Of a stretch of 64,000 nt of DNA, positions 1 through 9,336 are shown one piece after another. The translations under genes and the position numbers were made by a program. Under the pieces are notes generated by a model. That model was not told the origin of the DNA. It made no database searches and saw only the letters and a list, made by a program, of their open reading frames with translations. Source of the DNA: Dermacentor variabilis. Taxonomy: Eukaryota; Arthropoda; Arachnida; Ixodida; Ixodidae. How positions within the stretch are numbered: position 1 is the stretch's first letter; every line of letters starts with the position of its first letter. The stretch covers positions 244,520,584 through 244,584,583 of the forward strand of contig NC_134570.1 in assembly GCF_050947875.1 (NCBI RefSeq), read 5' to 3'.

Positions 1-237
1 TATCCGGAGATTTACACTGATGACGCGTGCCCTGCTTGCGGGGATAGATCAACACTTTCGCACATGCTCTGGGGATGTATCTATATAGCAAGCCCTGACC
101 TCAGCTCAGCTAGATGGGAGGCGGCCCTCCGCAACCCACTCCTGGCTGAGCAACGTTGGGCTGTCCAGCAGGCCCACGATGCGGCTGTCAGGCTAGGCCT
201 GTCGGTCCCGACGTGGGAGCGGCCCGCGACGTGCTAA
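1..237 (+). pseudogene. C-terminal end of a LINE ORF2 (partial, enters from left edge)
   Basis: The first frame is open from base 1 to a TAA at 235-237 and encodes 78 residues. Residues 10-26 hold Cys10-x2-Cys13-x7-His21-x4-Cys26, ending LSHMLWGC. This is the zinc-knuckle-like motif found after the reverse transcriptase and RNase H regions in ORF2 proteins of several non-LTR retrotransposon clades (R1/I/Jockey-like). A poly(A) signal and a short-repeat tail follow at once, which confirms that this is the 3' end of a LINE. The catalytic domains lie outside the window, so clade and integrity cannot be judged. The visible part has no stop or frameshift. It could instead be a solo 3' fragment from a 5'-truncated insertion, which is common for LINEs. 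Confidence 0.75.
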
Positions 238-296
238 TACGCGTTCTGCAGGACTGTAAAATAAAAGTTACTCAATCAATCAATCAATCAATCAAT
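238..296 (+). repeat. LINE 3' UTR with AATAAA and (TCAA)n tail
   Basis: A very short 3' UTR follows the ORF2 stop. An AATAAA hexamer lies at 260-265. A microsatellite of about six TCAA units at 272-296 ends the element. LINEs that finish in a short tandem repeat rather than poly(A) use that repeat in target-primed reverse transcription. The Penelope-like sequence starts directly after it. Confidence 0.7.
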
Positions 297-382
297 CCGG
301 TTCCGGTAGGGGAGCCTTGTTCACAGTGAAACAAGTGGCAGCGCTGGTGCCCTTTTTATGTGCGGCTCAAAACATGAATAAA

Positions 383-721
383 TCACTTGGCGTACACGGA
401 CGGCATATTGCCTTCGTTGTGATTAGGCGTGTCCGCTGTGGTTTGGATAATTAGAGACACAAGATAAAAACGCGAAGAATGATTTCGTTTCTTGGGAATC
501 ACACAATATTTTTCCGAGTTAATCGTATGTGACGTGATTGCGCAGTGTTCGGCCAGGGTATTCGACGCAACGTGTCGTTTCTGGACGTCATTCCTGTGCT
601 GTTTAAGTCTTGTTTTGAAGTTGCCCGTTTCTCCGACGTACACATACCGACTGTCCGCACACGGAATGACGTATACCACGCCCGGGAACTTGTCCTTTGC
701 GAAAGGGTCTTTCACATGCAC
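383..721 (-). pseudogene. GIY-YIG endonuclease domain of the Penelope-like element
   Basis: The frame of 112 residues shows the GIY half as VVYVIPC near residues 15-21 and the YIG half as YVYVGETG at 26-33. The conserved Arg follows in KTRLKQH at 37-42, with His-rich spacing after it. In Penelope-like elements this domain nicks target DNA for insertion. Two positions look altered. The partner of Cys21, usually a second Cys a few residues on, is Ser24. The position where I expect the catalytic Glu, in the helix before SLIIQ, is Val88. The frame has no ATG start (the first codon is GTG) and is simply the tail of a longer broken ORF. The domain call is firm; the residue-level inactivation is inferred from family knowledge. 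Confidence 0.8.
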
Positions 722-767
722 GAGCTCGTGTCAAAGTTTCCGCGAGGGCACGTGCGCATCCTGCATG

Positions 768-1107
768 TCATATGACGGCAGAACGCGTGCAAGGGTCTCG
801 CTTATGCCGGTGACGTGGGTTCGAAGCCCGTTTTTTGTGGGGTCCAGGGTGGGTGGGTAATGCACCAGCCAGTTGGCGCCCTACTGAGTCAACGAAGTGT
901 TCAGGGCACCCACAAGCCGTCAATTCCCGCCGCATAATTGCATTGTCCGCTATGCTGTCTGTTGTGCACAAGTTCTTCGCTCGGCGAAGAAAAAAGCAGA
1001 CAACAGATTATTTGTTTGAGAAGCAGGGTGCAATCATGTGTAGTTGAGGTAGGCGAGCACTGAGTTTGCTTCCTAAACACCTTGAATAACAGTTTTGCCC
1101 TTCGCAT
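768..1107 (-). pseudogene. Connector between RT and GIY-YIG of the Penelope-like element (frameshifted)
   Basis: Two overlapping - strand frames carry pieces of the region that normally links the Penelope RT thumb to its endonuclease. The upstream piece (1107 to 901) starts FKVFRKQTQ and contains ICCLLFS and EELVHNRQHSG. The downstream piece (971 to 768) contains LTACGCPEHFVDSV. The frame changes between them, and again before the GIY-YIG domain. Assignment rests on position and on resemblance to the linker of tick and other arthropod Penelope copies as I remember them. No catalytic residue lies here. Confidence 0.55.
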
Positions 1108-1350
1108 TGCACAAGGGTGTCGAAGAAAGGCAGTTGGCCTTCAGGTTCCACTTCTACGGCGAACTTGATTGCTGCTTGGATACTATTTAGGTGAGCCGTG
1201 AAGAGGTCAAGGTTTTGTCGCAAAACACTGAAACAGTCGTCGACATATCTGAAGAAGACTTCAGGTGTCGGCATAAACGAGGACAACGCTTGAGCTTCGA
1301 TAGCCTCCATTGTTACGTTAGCTACTGTGATCGAAATCCACGCCCCCGTT
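1008..1350 (-). pseudogene. Reverse transcriptase palm of the Penelope-like element
   Basis: The - strand frame contains the motif ISITVANVTMEAIEAQAL. It is followed by FFRYVDDCFSVL, with the YVDD catalytic box encoded at 1236-1247, then HLNSIQAAIKFAVE and LPFFDTLV. These match the order and spacing of Penelope-type RT motifs downstream of motif 4. The conserved AMG-x-P-IS motif that precedes ISITVAN is distorted to ATGAWIS and sits in one arm of the 1340-1395 hairpin. Fingers and N-terminal RT motifs are absent. The frame continues to a stop at 1008 after diverging from the expected thumb. Confidence 0.75.
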
Positions 1351-1395
1351 GCCGCTCCGTGGATTTGCGCGTCCACGGAGCGGCAATGGGGGCGT
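1340..1395. repeat. 24-bp inverted repeat at the Penelope/Gypsy junction
   Basis: Arm 1340-1363 is the reverse complement of arm 1372-1395 with one mismatch (23 of 24), separated by an 8-base loop. The left arm is the Penelope RT motif-4 region on the - strand. The right arm is its inverted copy and reads GAAMGA on the + strand. Gypsy sequence starts immediately to the right. Confidence 0.85.
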
Positions 1396-1699
1396 TGAAC
1401 CCTTGATGTTTGGCCTAAAGGGCGATTTTCGGGATCGAAGATATCGGCATAAGCAGATCTGCAGATATATTTTTTTCGAAATCGACGCATGGAGGCATGA
1501 TAGCTGTGAGAGAGCCGGAAACACTCCGAGGGCCATCGACTGCTAACACAAAAATATCGCATTCCTGTAACGACGACAGGGTGGCATGTGATACCTGCAG
1601 GTAGCGCATGGGTGTCCAAAGTTAAAAAGAGGCAGGCACGTTTTCGCGTATGGTGACCACAGTGTGCGGGAGGACGACAGTCCGTCACGACCACGTCTA
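1396..1699 (-). pseudogene. Gypsy pol linker upstream of the missing RT
   Basis: This continues the pol frame after the protease. It holds ALPAGITCHPVVV, then a segment readable in a second frame (SLQECDIFVLAVDGPRS, DFEKNISADL), then ADIFDPENRPLGQTS. The last stretch normally sits a few dozen residues before the first RT motif. The element is cut there, at the inverted repeat, so no RT motif is present. At least two frame changes occur within about 300 bp. Confidence 0.55.
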
Positions 1700-2376
1700 G
1701 AATCGGGGAGACAACGTATTCACCATCGCACACAGGAGGAGAGGGACGTAATGGGACGTACGTAGCGCTTTGCGGGGGCAGATGAAGGAACTCGACAGAA
1801 CATAAGCGGCTTGGAGTCTCGGATATTTCTTTGGCCTCAAAAGGGAGTTCCAGTTGAAGCACACCATAGGAGCAGTCGGTAAGGGCAGAGTGCGTCGAGA
1901 AAAAGTCCAGGCCGAGGATGACGTCGTGAGGACACTGCGCAAGCACGGCAAAAAAAAGCAGTGGTCTGATAACCAGCAATGCACACTCGGGCAGTGCACA
2001 TTCCAACAACAGCGCACGTGCTGCCATCAGCGAACCGTACTTAGCTCTGAATAGCAGGCGTAATAATTTTACGGAGCTGACTACGAAGAGCAGCGCTCAT
2101 TATTGAAATCTGCGCTCCTGTGTCTACGAAGGCCGTAACGGGAAGGTCGTCTATTTGAATGTCCGAAAGGTTTCGGCGCGTTGGTATAGTCAACAGAGGA
2201 TTTTTATACCGGGTCAATGGGGCAGCGTAACTTCCTGGAGCTGCACGGCTTAGTTTTCCAGCGCGTAGGCCGTGCAGGGGATGAGGACCGGCATGGTCGT
2301 GGCGATAGAGATCGACGGCCTTGTGGGGACGGTGAGCGGCTAAACCTGGAGTGTGGAACGGCGGCATCGGAAACAT
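1700..2376 (-). pseudogene. Gypsy aspartic protease region, frameshifted
   Basis: The 2376-2041 frame includes VTAFVDTGAQISIMS, the retropepsin active-site loop D-T-G-A at 2113-2124. The fold is completed in another frame (2027 onward) by CPHDVILGLDFF, the Ile-Leu-Gly flap-partner strand near 1911-1919. The protease would cleave Gag-Pol during particle maturation. The frame change between the two halves lies close to 2040. Downstream of ILG the sequence runs into a polar linker (FEAKEISETPSRL, DGEYVVSPILDVVV) as in other arthropod Gypsy pol genes. Confidence 0.75.
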
Positions 2377-2424
2377 GGAAACAGAGCGAGGGGAAAAGCG
2401 TCGAATGTTTCCTCCAGGACGACG

Positions 2425-3476
2425 CTAAGATCCAGTGGTCCAGTTTGAAGGCGATGACCAGCTACTGCGGCAGTAACGGGCAATGTGTCCAACGCGCGAG
2501 CAGTTGAAACGTATGGGTCGGTCTTCTGCCGTTCTCCAGTCAGCCGGGTTTCTGTAGCGCGGAGGGTAGACCTGGTTCTGGGTGGCATTTGCAGGAGTAC
2601 GTTCAGGCGCACGGATGGAACAGATGGCGGATGATAAACCCAGGTTTACGAACTCCTGGCGGACGACTGCTTGTATGAGCGATAGGGTAGACAGGTTGGC
2701 TGTCAGAACGTCTCGAGGGACAGCAGTGAGAGCTATTGCTTCGAGTTCGCGGTGAATAATGGGAGTTATATCTTCCGACGCTCTCGACTGCGCAGACATC
2801 TGTGCGTGCTCGCATGATGATGTGGCGGCGGTGTTAGGCAGCCGAAGGAACTGGCGGGTGATGCGGCGGCTCTTCGCTTATTCAGAACGTTGACATTATC
2901 CTTGACTGGGGCGTCAACCGTCGTACAGTCCTTGAATAAAAGTAGATTAAACGCGTCGTCGGCTATTCTCTTCAATATGTGCGAAATCTTGTTGGCTTTG
3001 GTAATTCTTGTGTCAGCTTTTTGACGAAGGCCCAGTAGGTCCTGTGTGTATAAAATGTGCGATTGAGTGGTTGTCTGGACGCGGTATCCCAGCTCCCTTT
3101 TAGTGGCCTGCTGGCGGCCAAATGATCTGACGAACAACTCGCGCTGCTTCGCCTTGCAAGCGCCCCAACTTGTAAGATCTTCATGCTTCTGGTATACCAT
3201 ATGCGTGCCGTTCCTTCCAGATAGAAAATCACGTTGGCTAACATCAGCGTGGGGTCGCACTTGTTGTCGTCGCTGACGTGCTCGTGCATGTCGATCCACT
3301 CTTCGACGTCCAAGCCATCCGTGCCAGAAAAGGTTCCCAGATCTCGTGGGTGTAACAGGAGCGGGTGGCTGCCGCCGCGTCGTCAATTCGCTGGTCATCG
3401 CGGGCGACCACTGCGAAGTTACGTGCTCGGTTGACGAAGCCGGCACGCTGTCAGGTTTACTCAGTACCTCCACCAA
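2425..3476 (-). pseudogene. Gypsy gag: capsid and zinc-knuckle region, frameshifted
   Basis: Three - strand frames succeed each other. One (3313 onward) opens with MDVEEWIDMHEHVS and LANVIFYLEGTARIWY, a typical Gypsy capsid N-terminal half. A second (within 3476-2766) continues with SWGACKAKQRELF, ANKISHILKRIADDAFNLL and FKDCTTVDA, the capsid C-terminal half. A third (2799-2425) carries a linker and FNCSRVGHIARYC. That zinc knuckle should be C-x2-C-x4-H-x4-C, but the first Cys codon is replaced by Arg (bases 2509-2511). The gag protein would package element RNA; this copy cannot make it. The capsid assignment is good. The exact start is unknown because the upstream frame is also broken. Confidence 0.75.
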
Positions 3477-3480
3477 AAAA

Positions 3481-5390
3481 AGACGTTACGGGGATAACGT
3501 GTATTTACAAATTGTAACTATACACAAGGTTACACTAGCCACAAGCACCAGCGACTAATGCAAGGCTTTCGTACGTGCCTCTGGCCACTTCGTCGCCGTC
3601 GTCTTCGTCCGACCTACAGTAACAGCAACTCCCGGAAGGCAAGTGCTAGTTTTGGTTTCAAGGACCGTGCGTGCTCCAAGTGCTTGCCGGACATCCCAAC
3701 TTATTTTATATTCCTCTTTTTTTGAGATTTAAAAATCGGACGAAGCGCTGCAAGTGGTTGTCTCCGTGCGTCCGTCGATCTTACCGCCCTCATCCTTGCC
3801 ACTCGCTCAGCGATATCGCAAGTCGGATCCTGCTTGGTCATCGCTTGGATCGCGCTACTTTGGTTGTCGTCCCAAGTATGAAGATGAGAAAGATAAGGCG
3901 AAGAAGCTTGATCGGGCGCGCAACGAACAGAAGACGCAGGAAACAATGTCAACAAAGCATTAGACGAACATGGCTAAATCGGGGCATCACATGTGTTGCG
4001 CGGCTCTGTGGTGTTCTAACACCGGGAATTTCAGTTGTGCCAAGTTTTTCGCGTTTTCTTATGACAGCAGGTAAGCACAAGTATTTCACTTTATTTTCTG
4101 AGCAGATACTTACTTTGTATGAGTCAACCAGTTCTGTGCAAGCCTGTGTGGACTGACATAGGAGCAGTGTCACTCGACCCATTTGTCATGACGGCAGCCC
4201 ATCTGCTGTCGGTGAAATACTTCTACTGACTGGCCTGAGTGCGTGTTGGCGTATACATTTTGTGCACTCTTCGTCGACACATACAGCCAAGGCCAAGTGA
4301 AGAAGGACACATCCGTGAAGCTTTAGCAAATTTCAAGATCAATGATGGCAAAATGATGCATGCGCGTAATTTCTTGTCGCGGTTTGATGCACCACTACTA
4401 AGATATCGTACTGGAGAAGGTTTAAGCTATTTTTTCTGAATTTTGGAGCGCAGATGGCGCCATACGATCAAAGACCTTGCTTTAGGCTCTGCTTTGGTGT
4501 GTGCGAGTTCTTGAGCACCTGTATTATAGACGAGGCGCAATGTTGTTTCGCCGGCAATATGTATTAGATAATACCAGTAATACAAGTATGAACTGTTTAA
4601 TGCTAATTAAGTACGATCTGGTAATCCTCCTTGAGATGAAGAGTGCTATTAAGTTTCTTTAATTATAGGTTTGGTTCCTTGCGTTGCAGTTGTGTCAAAA
4701 TAGTGTCCTAATACTAGCCGTGCTTTTCTGTATATATCAATATGGCGCAAAGTATGGTGACAAGCAGATCATACGCGCTTGTAAGCGCTATGGAAATATG
4801 CTCCCTCATTCGGCATGTAGTTCAAACGATGAAAACAATTATAGGCTACTTCCTGTTCATGCAGATGCATGTAGCCAGTTTAAAATTGTGTGGGTCCTTA
4901 CTTCTCATACTGTCAATGAAATACATGTATTGATTCTACCTTCTTTCTGTAAGCCACAAAATGTGTCGCCGTCATAACATACGTGACAATCAAGTTCCGT
5001 GTTCCCAGCCCGGGATCGTTAATTGTCGCATTAGTTTGGATCTTCTGGAATCTGTGTTCGCTCATTGTGTACAAATTTCAATTGTGAATGGAGATTGTCT
5101 CTGCAGATTGACACTTTCGCACAACGTGGAGGTCAGTCTTTTTGTAGTACGCAATGTGTGAATAAAAAATAGAATAAAAAACGTTCAACTTTTACTTGTG
5201 TTGAGTTTTGGCAGACTGAGAAATCGGCCAACCTTAGTTGATCCACTCCACAACGCACGAACAAAATTACCGTTTGATGGTGCCAGGAAATCATTTCCTT
5301 TATACTACCCACCACTATATCTGTGGACTAGTTGAACTGTAGCCCTAAACTTAATCATAAGTTAGGAATTTCATAGTGTATATTTACGCT
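3481..5390. other. About 1.9 kb without a recognised gene; 3'-UTR-like with poly(A) signals
   Basis: The longest open stretch on the + strand is 3671-4156 (161 codons, no ATG-supported domain). Inside it a shorter frame (3754-3963) ends in a Lys/Glu/Arg-rich tail (EDEKDKAKKLDRARNEQ). A 97-codon frame sits at 4684-4977. I recognise no domain in any of these. The stretch is AT-rich from about 4560, and AATAAA hexamers cluster around 5160-5178. It could be the last exon and 3' UTR of a host gene, a retrocopy, or intergenic DNA. Confidence 0.4.
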
Positions 5391-6626
5391 ATGACAGGCC
5401 ACCATTGGAAAGGCCGCCATTGGAATATGAACCTGGCAACGTTTAACGCTAGAACGTTATCTAGTGAGGCGAGTCTAGCAGTGCTATTGGAGGAATTAGA
5501 GGGCAGTAAATGGGATATAATAGGGCTCAGTGAAGTTAGGAGGCCGAAAGAAGCATATACAGTGCTAAATAGCGGGCACGTCCTGTGCTACCGGGGCTTA
5601 GTGGATAGAAGAGAACTAGGAGTCGGATTCCTGATTAATAAGAATATACGTGGTAACATACAGGATTTCTATAGCATTAACGAGAGGGTGGCAGGTCTTG
5701 TGAAACTTAATAAGAGGTACAAAATGAAGATTGTACAGGTCTACGCCCCTACATCCAGTCATGATGACCACGAAGTCGAAAGCTTCTATGAAGACGTGGA
5801 ATCGGCGGTGGGGAGAGTGAAAACTAAATACACTATACTAATGGGCGACTTTAATGCCAAGGTAGGCAAGAAGCAGGCTGGAGACAAGGCAGTGGGGGAA
5901 TATGGCATAGGCACTAGGAATAGCAGGGGAGAGTTATTAGTAGAGTTTGCGGAACAAAATAATAGGATAATGAATACCTTCTTCCGCAAGCGGGATAGCC
6001 GAAAGTGGACGTGGAGGAGCCCGAACGGCGAGACTAGAAATGAAATAGACTTCATACTCTGCGCTAACCCTGGCATCATACAAGATGTGGACGTGCTCGG
6101 CAAGGTGCGCTGCAGTGACCACAGGATGCTTAGAACTCGAATTAGCCTAGACCTGAGGAGGAAACGGAAGAAACTGGTACATAAGAAGCCGATCAATGAG
6201 TTAGCGGTAAGAGGGAAAATAGAGGAATTCCAGATCAAGCTACAGAACAGGTATTCAGCTTTAACTCAGGAAGAGGACCTTAGTGTTGAAGCAATGAACG
6301 ACAATCTTGTGGGCATCATTAAGGAGTGTGCAATGGAAGTCGGTGGTAACTCCGTTAGGCAGGATACCAGCAAACTATCGCAGGAGACGAAAGATCCGAT
6401 CAAGAAACGCCAATGTATGAAAGCATCTAACCCTACAGCTAGAATAGAACTGGCAGAACTTTCGAAGTTAATCAACAAGCGTAAGACAGCTGACATAAGG
6501 AAGTATAATATGGATAGAATTGAACATGCTGAGCGGAGGAAGCCTAAAAACAGTGAAGAAGAAACTAGGAATTGGCAAGAATCAGATGTATGCGTTAAGA
6601 GACAAAGCCGGCAATATCATTACTAA
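5391..6626 (+). pseudogene. RTE endonuclease (EEP fold) and N-terminal half of the polyprotein
   Basis: The first in-frame ATG is at 5391. The AP-like endonuclease motifs appear in order: LATFNART near residue 15, the metal-binding Glu in GLSEVRR near 48, QVYAPTS near 116, GDFNAK near 152, the NEIDFIL segment near 217 and the SDH catalytic triad end (CSDHRML) near 242. All expected catalytic residues are present. The enzyme would nick one strand of target DNA to prime reverse transcription. After residue ~380 the frame should run on into RT, but around base 6530 the coding signal moves to the next frame and this one stops at 6624-6626. Arthropod genome annotations often label such sequences craniofacial development protein 2-like. 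Confidence 0.85.
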
Positions 6627-8223
6627 TATGGATGAGATAGTTCAAGTGGCTGAGGAGTTCTATAGAGATTTATACAGTACCAGTGGCACCTACGACGATA
6701 ATGGAAGAGAAAATAGTCTAGAGGAATTCGAAATCCCGAAGGTAACGCCGGAAGAAGTAAAGAAAGCCTTAGGAGATATGCAAAGGGGGAAGGCAGCTGG
6801 GGAGGATCAGGTAACAGCAGATTTGTTGAAGGATGGTGGACAGATTGTTCTAGAGAAACTGGCCACCCTGTATACTCAATGCCTCATGACCTCGAGCGTA
6901 CCGGAATCTTGGAAGAACGCTAACATAATCCTAATCCATAAGAAAGGGGACGCCAAAGACTTGAAAAATTATAGACCGATCAGCTTACTGTCCGTTGCCT
7001 ACAAAGTATTTACTAAGGTAATTGCAAATAGAATCAGGAACACCTTAGACTTCTGTCAACCAAAGGACCAGGCAGGATTCCGTAAAGGCTACTCAACAAT
7101 AGACCATATTCACACTATCAATCAAGTGATAGAGAAATGTGCAGAATATAAGCAACCGTTGTATATAGCTTTCATTGATTACGAGAAAGCGTTTGATTCA
7201 GTCGAAGCATCAGCAGTCATGGAGGCATTACGGAATCAGGGTGTAGATGAGCCATATGTAAAAATACTGGAAGATATCTATAGCGGCTCCACAGCCACCG
7301 TAGTCCTCCATAAAGCAAGCAACAAAATCCCAATAAAGAAAGGCGTCAGGCAGGGAGATACGATATCTCCAATGCTATTCACAGCGTGTTTACAGGAGGT
7401 ATTCAGAGACCTGGATTGGGAAGAATTGGGGATAAAAGTTAATGGAGAATACATTAGTAACTTGCGATTCGCTGATGATATTGCCTTGCTTAGTAACTCA
7501 GGGGACCAATTGTAATGCATGCTCACTGACCTGGAGAGGCAAAGCAGAAGAGTGGGTCTAAAAATTAATATGCAGAAAACTAAAGTAATGTTTAACAGTC
7601 TCGGGAGAGAACAGCAATTTACAATAGGCAGCGAGGCACTGGAAGTCGTAAGGGAATACATCTACTTAGGGCAGGTAGTGACGGCCGATCCGGATCATGA
7701 GACGGAAATAATCAGAAGAATAAGAATGGGCTGGAGTGCGTTTGGCAGGCATTCCCAAATCATGAACAGCAGTTTGCCGTTATCCTTCAAAAGAAAAGTA
7801 TATAATAGCTGTGTCTTACCAGTACTCACCTACGGGGCAGAAACCTGGAGGCTTACGAAAAGGGTTCTACACAAATTGAGGACGACACAACGAGGTATGG
7901 AAAGAAGAATGATAGGTGTAACGTTAAGGGATAAGAAAAGAGCAGATTGGGTGAGGGAACAAACGCGAGTTAATGACATCTTAGTTGAAATTAAGAAAAA
8001 GAAATGGGCATGGGCAGGACATGTAATGAGGAGGGAAGATAACCGATGGTCATTAAGGGTTACGGACTGGATCCCAAGGGAAGGGAAGCGTAGCAGGGGG
8101 CGGCAGAAAGTCAGGTGGGCGGATGAGATTAAGAAGTTTGCAGGGACGGCATGGCCACAATTAGTACATGACCGGGGTTTTTGGAGAAGTATGGGAGAGG
8201 CCTTTGCCCTGCAGTGGGCGTAA
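6530..8223 (+). pseudogene. RTE reverse transcriptase and C-terminal domain, with in-frame TAA
   Basis: Starting after the frameshift, the frame carries the linker GKAAGEDQVTADLLK and then RT motifs in order: NYRPISLLSVAYK, QAGFRKGYST, FIDYEKAFDSV, GVRQGDTISPMLF and LRFADDIALL. FADD is encoded at 7468-7479. Eleven codons later a TAA (7513-7515) interrupts the frame. The same frame then continues with LKINMQKTKVMF, YLGQVVTADP and the RTE C-terminal region ending in WAGHVMRRED and GRQKVRWADEI, to a TAA at 8221-8223. A single C-to-T change in a Gln codon would explain the internal stop. RT would copy element RNA at the nicked target. No other damage is seen in the RT motifs. Confidence 0.85.
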
Positions 8224-8233
8224 CCAGGCTGAT

Positions 8234-8250
8234 AATGATGATGATGATGA
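8234..8250 (+). repeat. ATG-repeat tail of the RTE element
   Basis: About five ATG units follow the RTE stop codon after roughly ten bases. RTE-clade LINEs commonly end in a short microsatellite directly downstream of the ORF instead of a long poly(A) tail, so this marks the 3' end of the element. Confidence 0.7.
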
Positions 8251-9336
8251 TTTACACGCACTGACGAAATTAATATATTACCTGCAAATATTGACAGTTA
8301 GCGAGGGTTTGCTATATAAATATCTTTCATTAGAATTGCTTGGCACTGGTGTGTACGAGTGCTGTCCCAGTAAAAAAACGAATAGAAGCTTCCAAGATAA
8401 ACGCGGCAGGAAAAAAGCACATCGAAAACATGGAACATTTCAACAGGTTCTGCTCCGTGATTTAGCCAATGTCGCCGCGCTGCCAGCGGACCCGGACGAG
8501 AGCACGAACATAGCCCGCTTGCATGCGAAGTTGGAAAGAAGGGCTTTGCGGCAAGCCTCCTCCTCCAGTACCTCCTAAAAGCTTCAGGCATGCGTGGTAT
8601 GCGAGTGACGTCACACCCGGCAGGCGGATGGCCTCGTCGCTCGCTTCCACCGCCGCGCTTGGAGTTGCTTTTTAGCATGGTTTAGTCCATCTCTATCGAC
8701 CGTTGTATTCAGCGCGAGTGTGACTGCTATGTAGGCGTGAAAAAAAAAAAACGATAGGCTTGCGCTTATTATAAAGAACTCTATCAACCGCTGTATTCAG
8801 CGCGAGTGTGACTGCTATACAAACGTGAAAAAAAAGATAGGCAAGCGCTCATTTATAAAGAAGGCAGAACCTGCTATGAAAGAGCTAGGTGCTTGATCTG
8901 CAGCAGTGCACTTTAAAAAAAAAGTAAGGTCGACGATTTACTCTCGGTAAGTGAATAACTGCGATACAAAACGCGGGGCGACTTCTGCAGTGCAGTTGTT
9001 TGACCGGCTTCTGCTTCATCCGCGCGCGCCACGTGAATTCACGATGATGGAGGCAACACCAGCAGCTCATCACTTTCATGCAGGATGTATAATAGTACCC
9101 ACTGCAGCTTTCTAAGATTGTTGCTCCCACTGGGCTGTTTGTTATGTGCTAAAAATTCCAGCATGAAGCAAAATTTAAAGTCGTCAACCAAAAGACAAAT
9201 TTCGGTTTTTGGTCAAGGACATTCAAGGCACCATAAACAAATAACAGAATATCAAAATGCAGACTGAAAATAACTAACGCATCCAGGTAACAAAATTGAA
9301 CTGCAAGGTAGCAACCACAGACTTACTGAACAAACA
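8251..9336. other. Unassigned flank between the RTE element and the satellite edge
   Basis: No domain is recognisable in either strand. Open stretches such as 8298-8678 (-) and 8168-8578 (+) are composition-driven or overlap the RTE tail. A CRE-like palindrome TGACGTCA occurs at 8606-8613, and a tandem duplication at 8691-8865 is listed separately. The right edge of this flank is the left boundary of the satellite array. Confidence 0.5.
8691..8865. repeat. Tandem duplication, two 88-bp units
   Basis: The first unit starts at 8691 (CTCTATCGACCG) and the second at 8779 (CTCTATCAACCG). Both continue through GTATTCAGCGCGAGTGTGAC, an A-run and a GATAGGC...GCGCT segment to ATAAAGAA. They differ by scattered substitutions and in the length of the A-run. 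There is no coding signal. Confidence 0.8.

Larger units (their letters stand above)
297..1363 (-). mobile_element. Penelope-like element, 5'-truncated and degenerate
   Basis: Reading on the - strand, the order is reverse transcriptase palm (about 1350 to 1110), a broken connector (about 1107 to 770), a GIY-YIG endonuclease (721 to 383) and a short 3' non-coding segment to about 297. RT followed by a C-terminal GIY-YIG domain is the defining layout of endonuclease-bearing Penelope-like elements. The coding sequence changes frame several times, so this copy is dead. Everything upstream of RT motif 4 is missing: the element stops at an inverted repeat (1340-1395), beyond which Gypsy sequence begins. 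The right boundary is placed at that hairpin and the left boundary at the end of the neighbouring (TCAA)n tail. Confidence 0.8.
1396..3480 (-). mobile_element. Ty3/Gypsy LTR retrotransposon remnant (gag - protease - pre-RT linker)
   Basis: On the - strand the order is capsid-like gag (about 3440 to 2800), a CCHC-type zinc knuckle (about 2463-2511), an aspartic protease (DTGA at 2113-2124, ILG at 1911-1919) and a linker. The linker ends with DIFDPENRPLGQTS (about 1440-1400), a stretch I associate with the segment just before the RT of arthropod Gypsy elements. RT, RNase H, integrase and the 3' LTR are missing. The sequence passes through at least four frames, so the copy is long inactive. No LTR pair can be shown. 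The T-rich, AT-rich stretch at about 3480-3560 could be the end of a 5' LTR and leader, but I cannot delimit it. Confidence 0.8.
5391..8250 (+). mobile_element. RTE-type LINE, nearly complete, two inactivating lesions
   Basis: A single polyprotein of the apurinic-like endonuclease plus reverse transcriptase type runs from about 5391 to 8223. It is followed within a few bases by a short ATG/GAT repeat tail (8235-8250). The absence of a separate ORF1, the endonuclease-RT spacing, the FADD catalytic box and the C-terminal WAGHVMRRED-type motif fit the RTE clade. Lesions: a frameshift near 6530 separates endonuclease and RT frames, and a TAA at 7513-7515 lies just after the FADD box. Apart from those the reading is well preserved, which suggests a moderately young copy. 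The 5' end may be truncated, because no leader or promoter is recognisable before 5391. Confidence 0.85.

Noticed and set aside
3481..3560. 5' LTR and primer-binding site of the Gypsy element
   Set aside because: The AT-rich stretch is suggestive, but no second LTR, TG...CA ends or tRNA-complementary site can be shown.
5786..6238. 150-codon frame on the - strand
   Set aside because: It lies antisense to the RTE endonuclease, whose motifs are clear on the + strand. Its hydrophobic look comes from antisense codons.
8606..8613. TGACGTCA CRE-like site as a promoter element
   Set aside because: An isolated 8-bp palindrome with no gene or TATA/Inr arrangement near it. It is compatible with chance.
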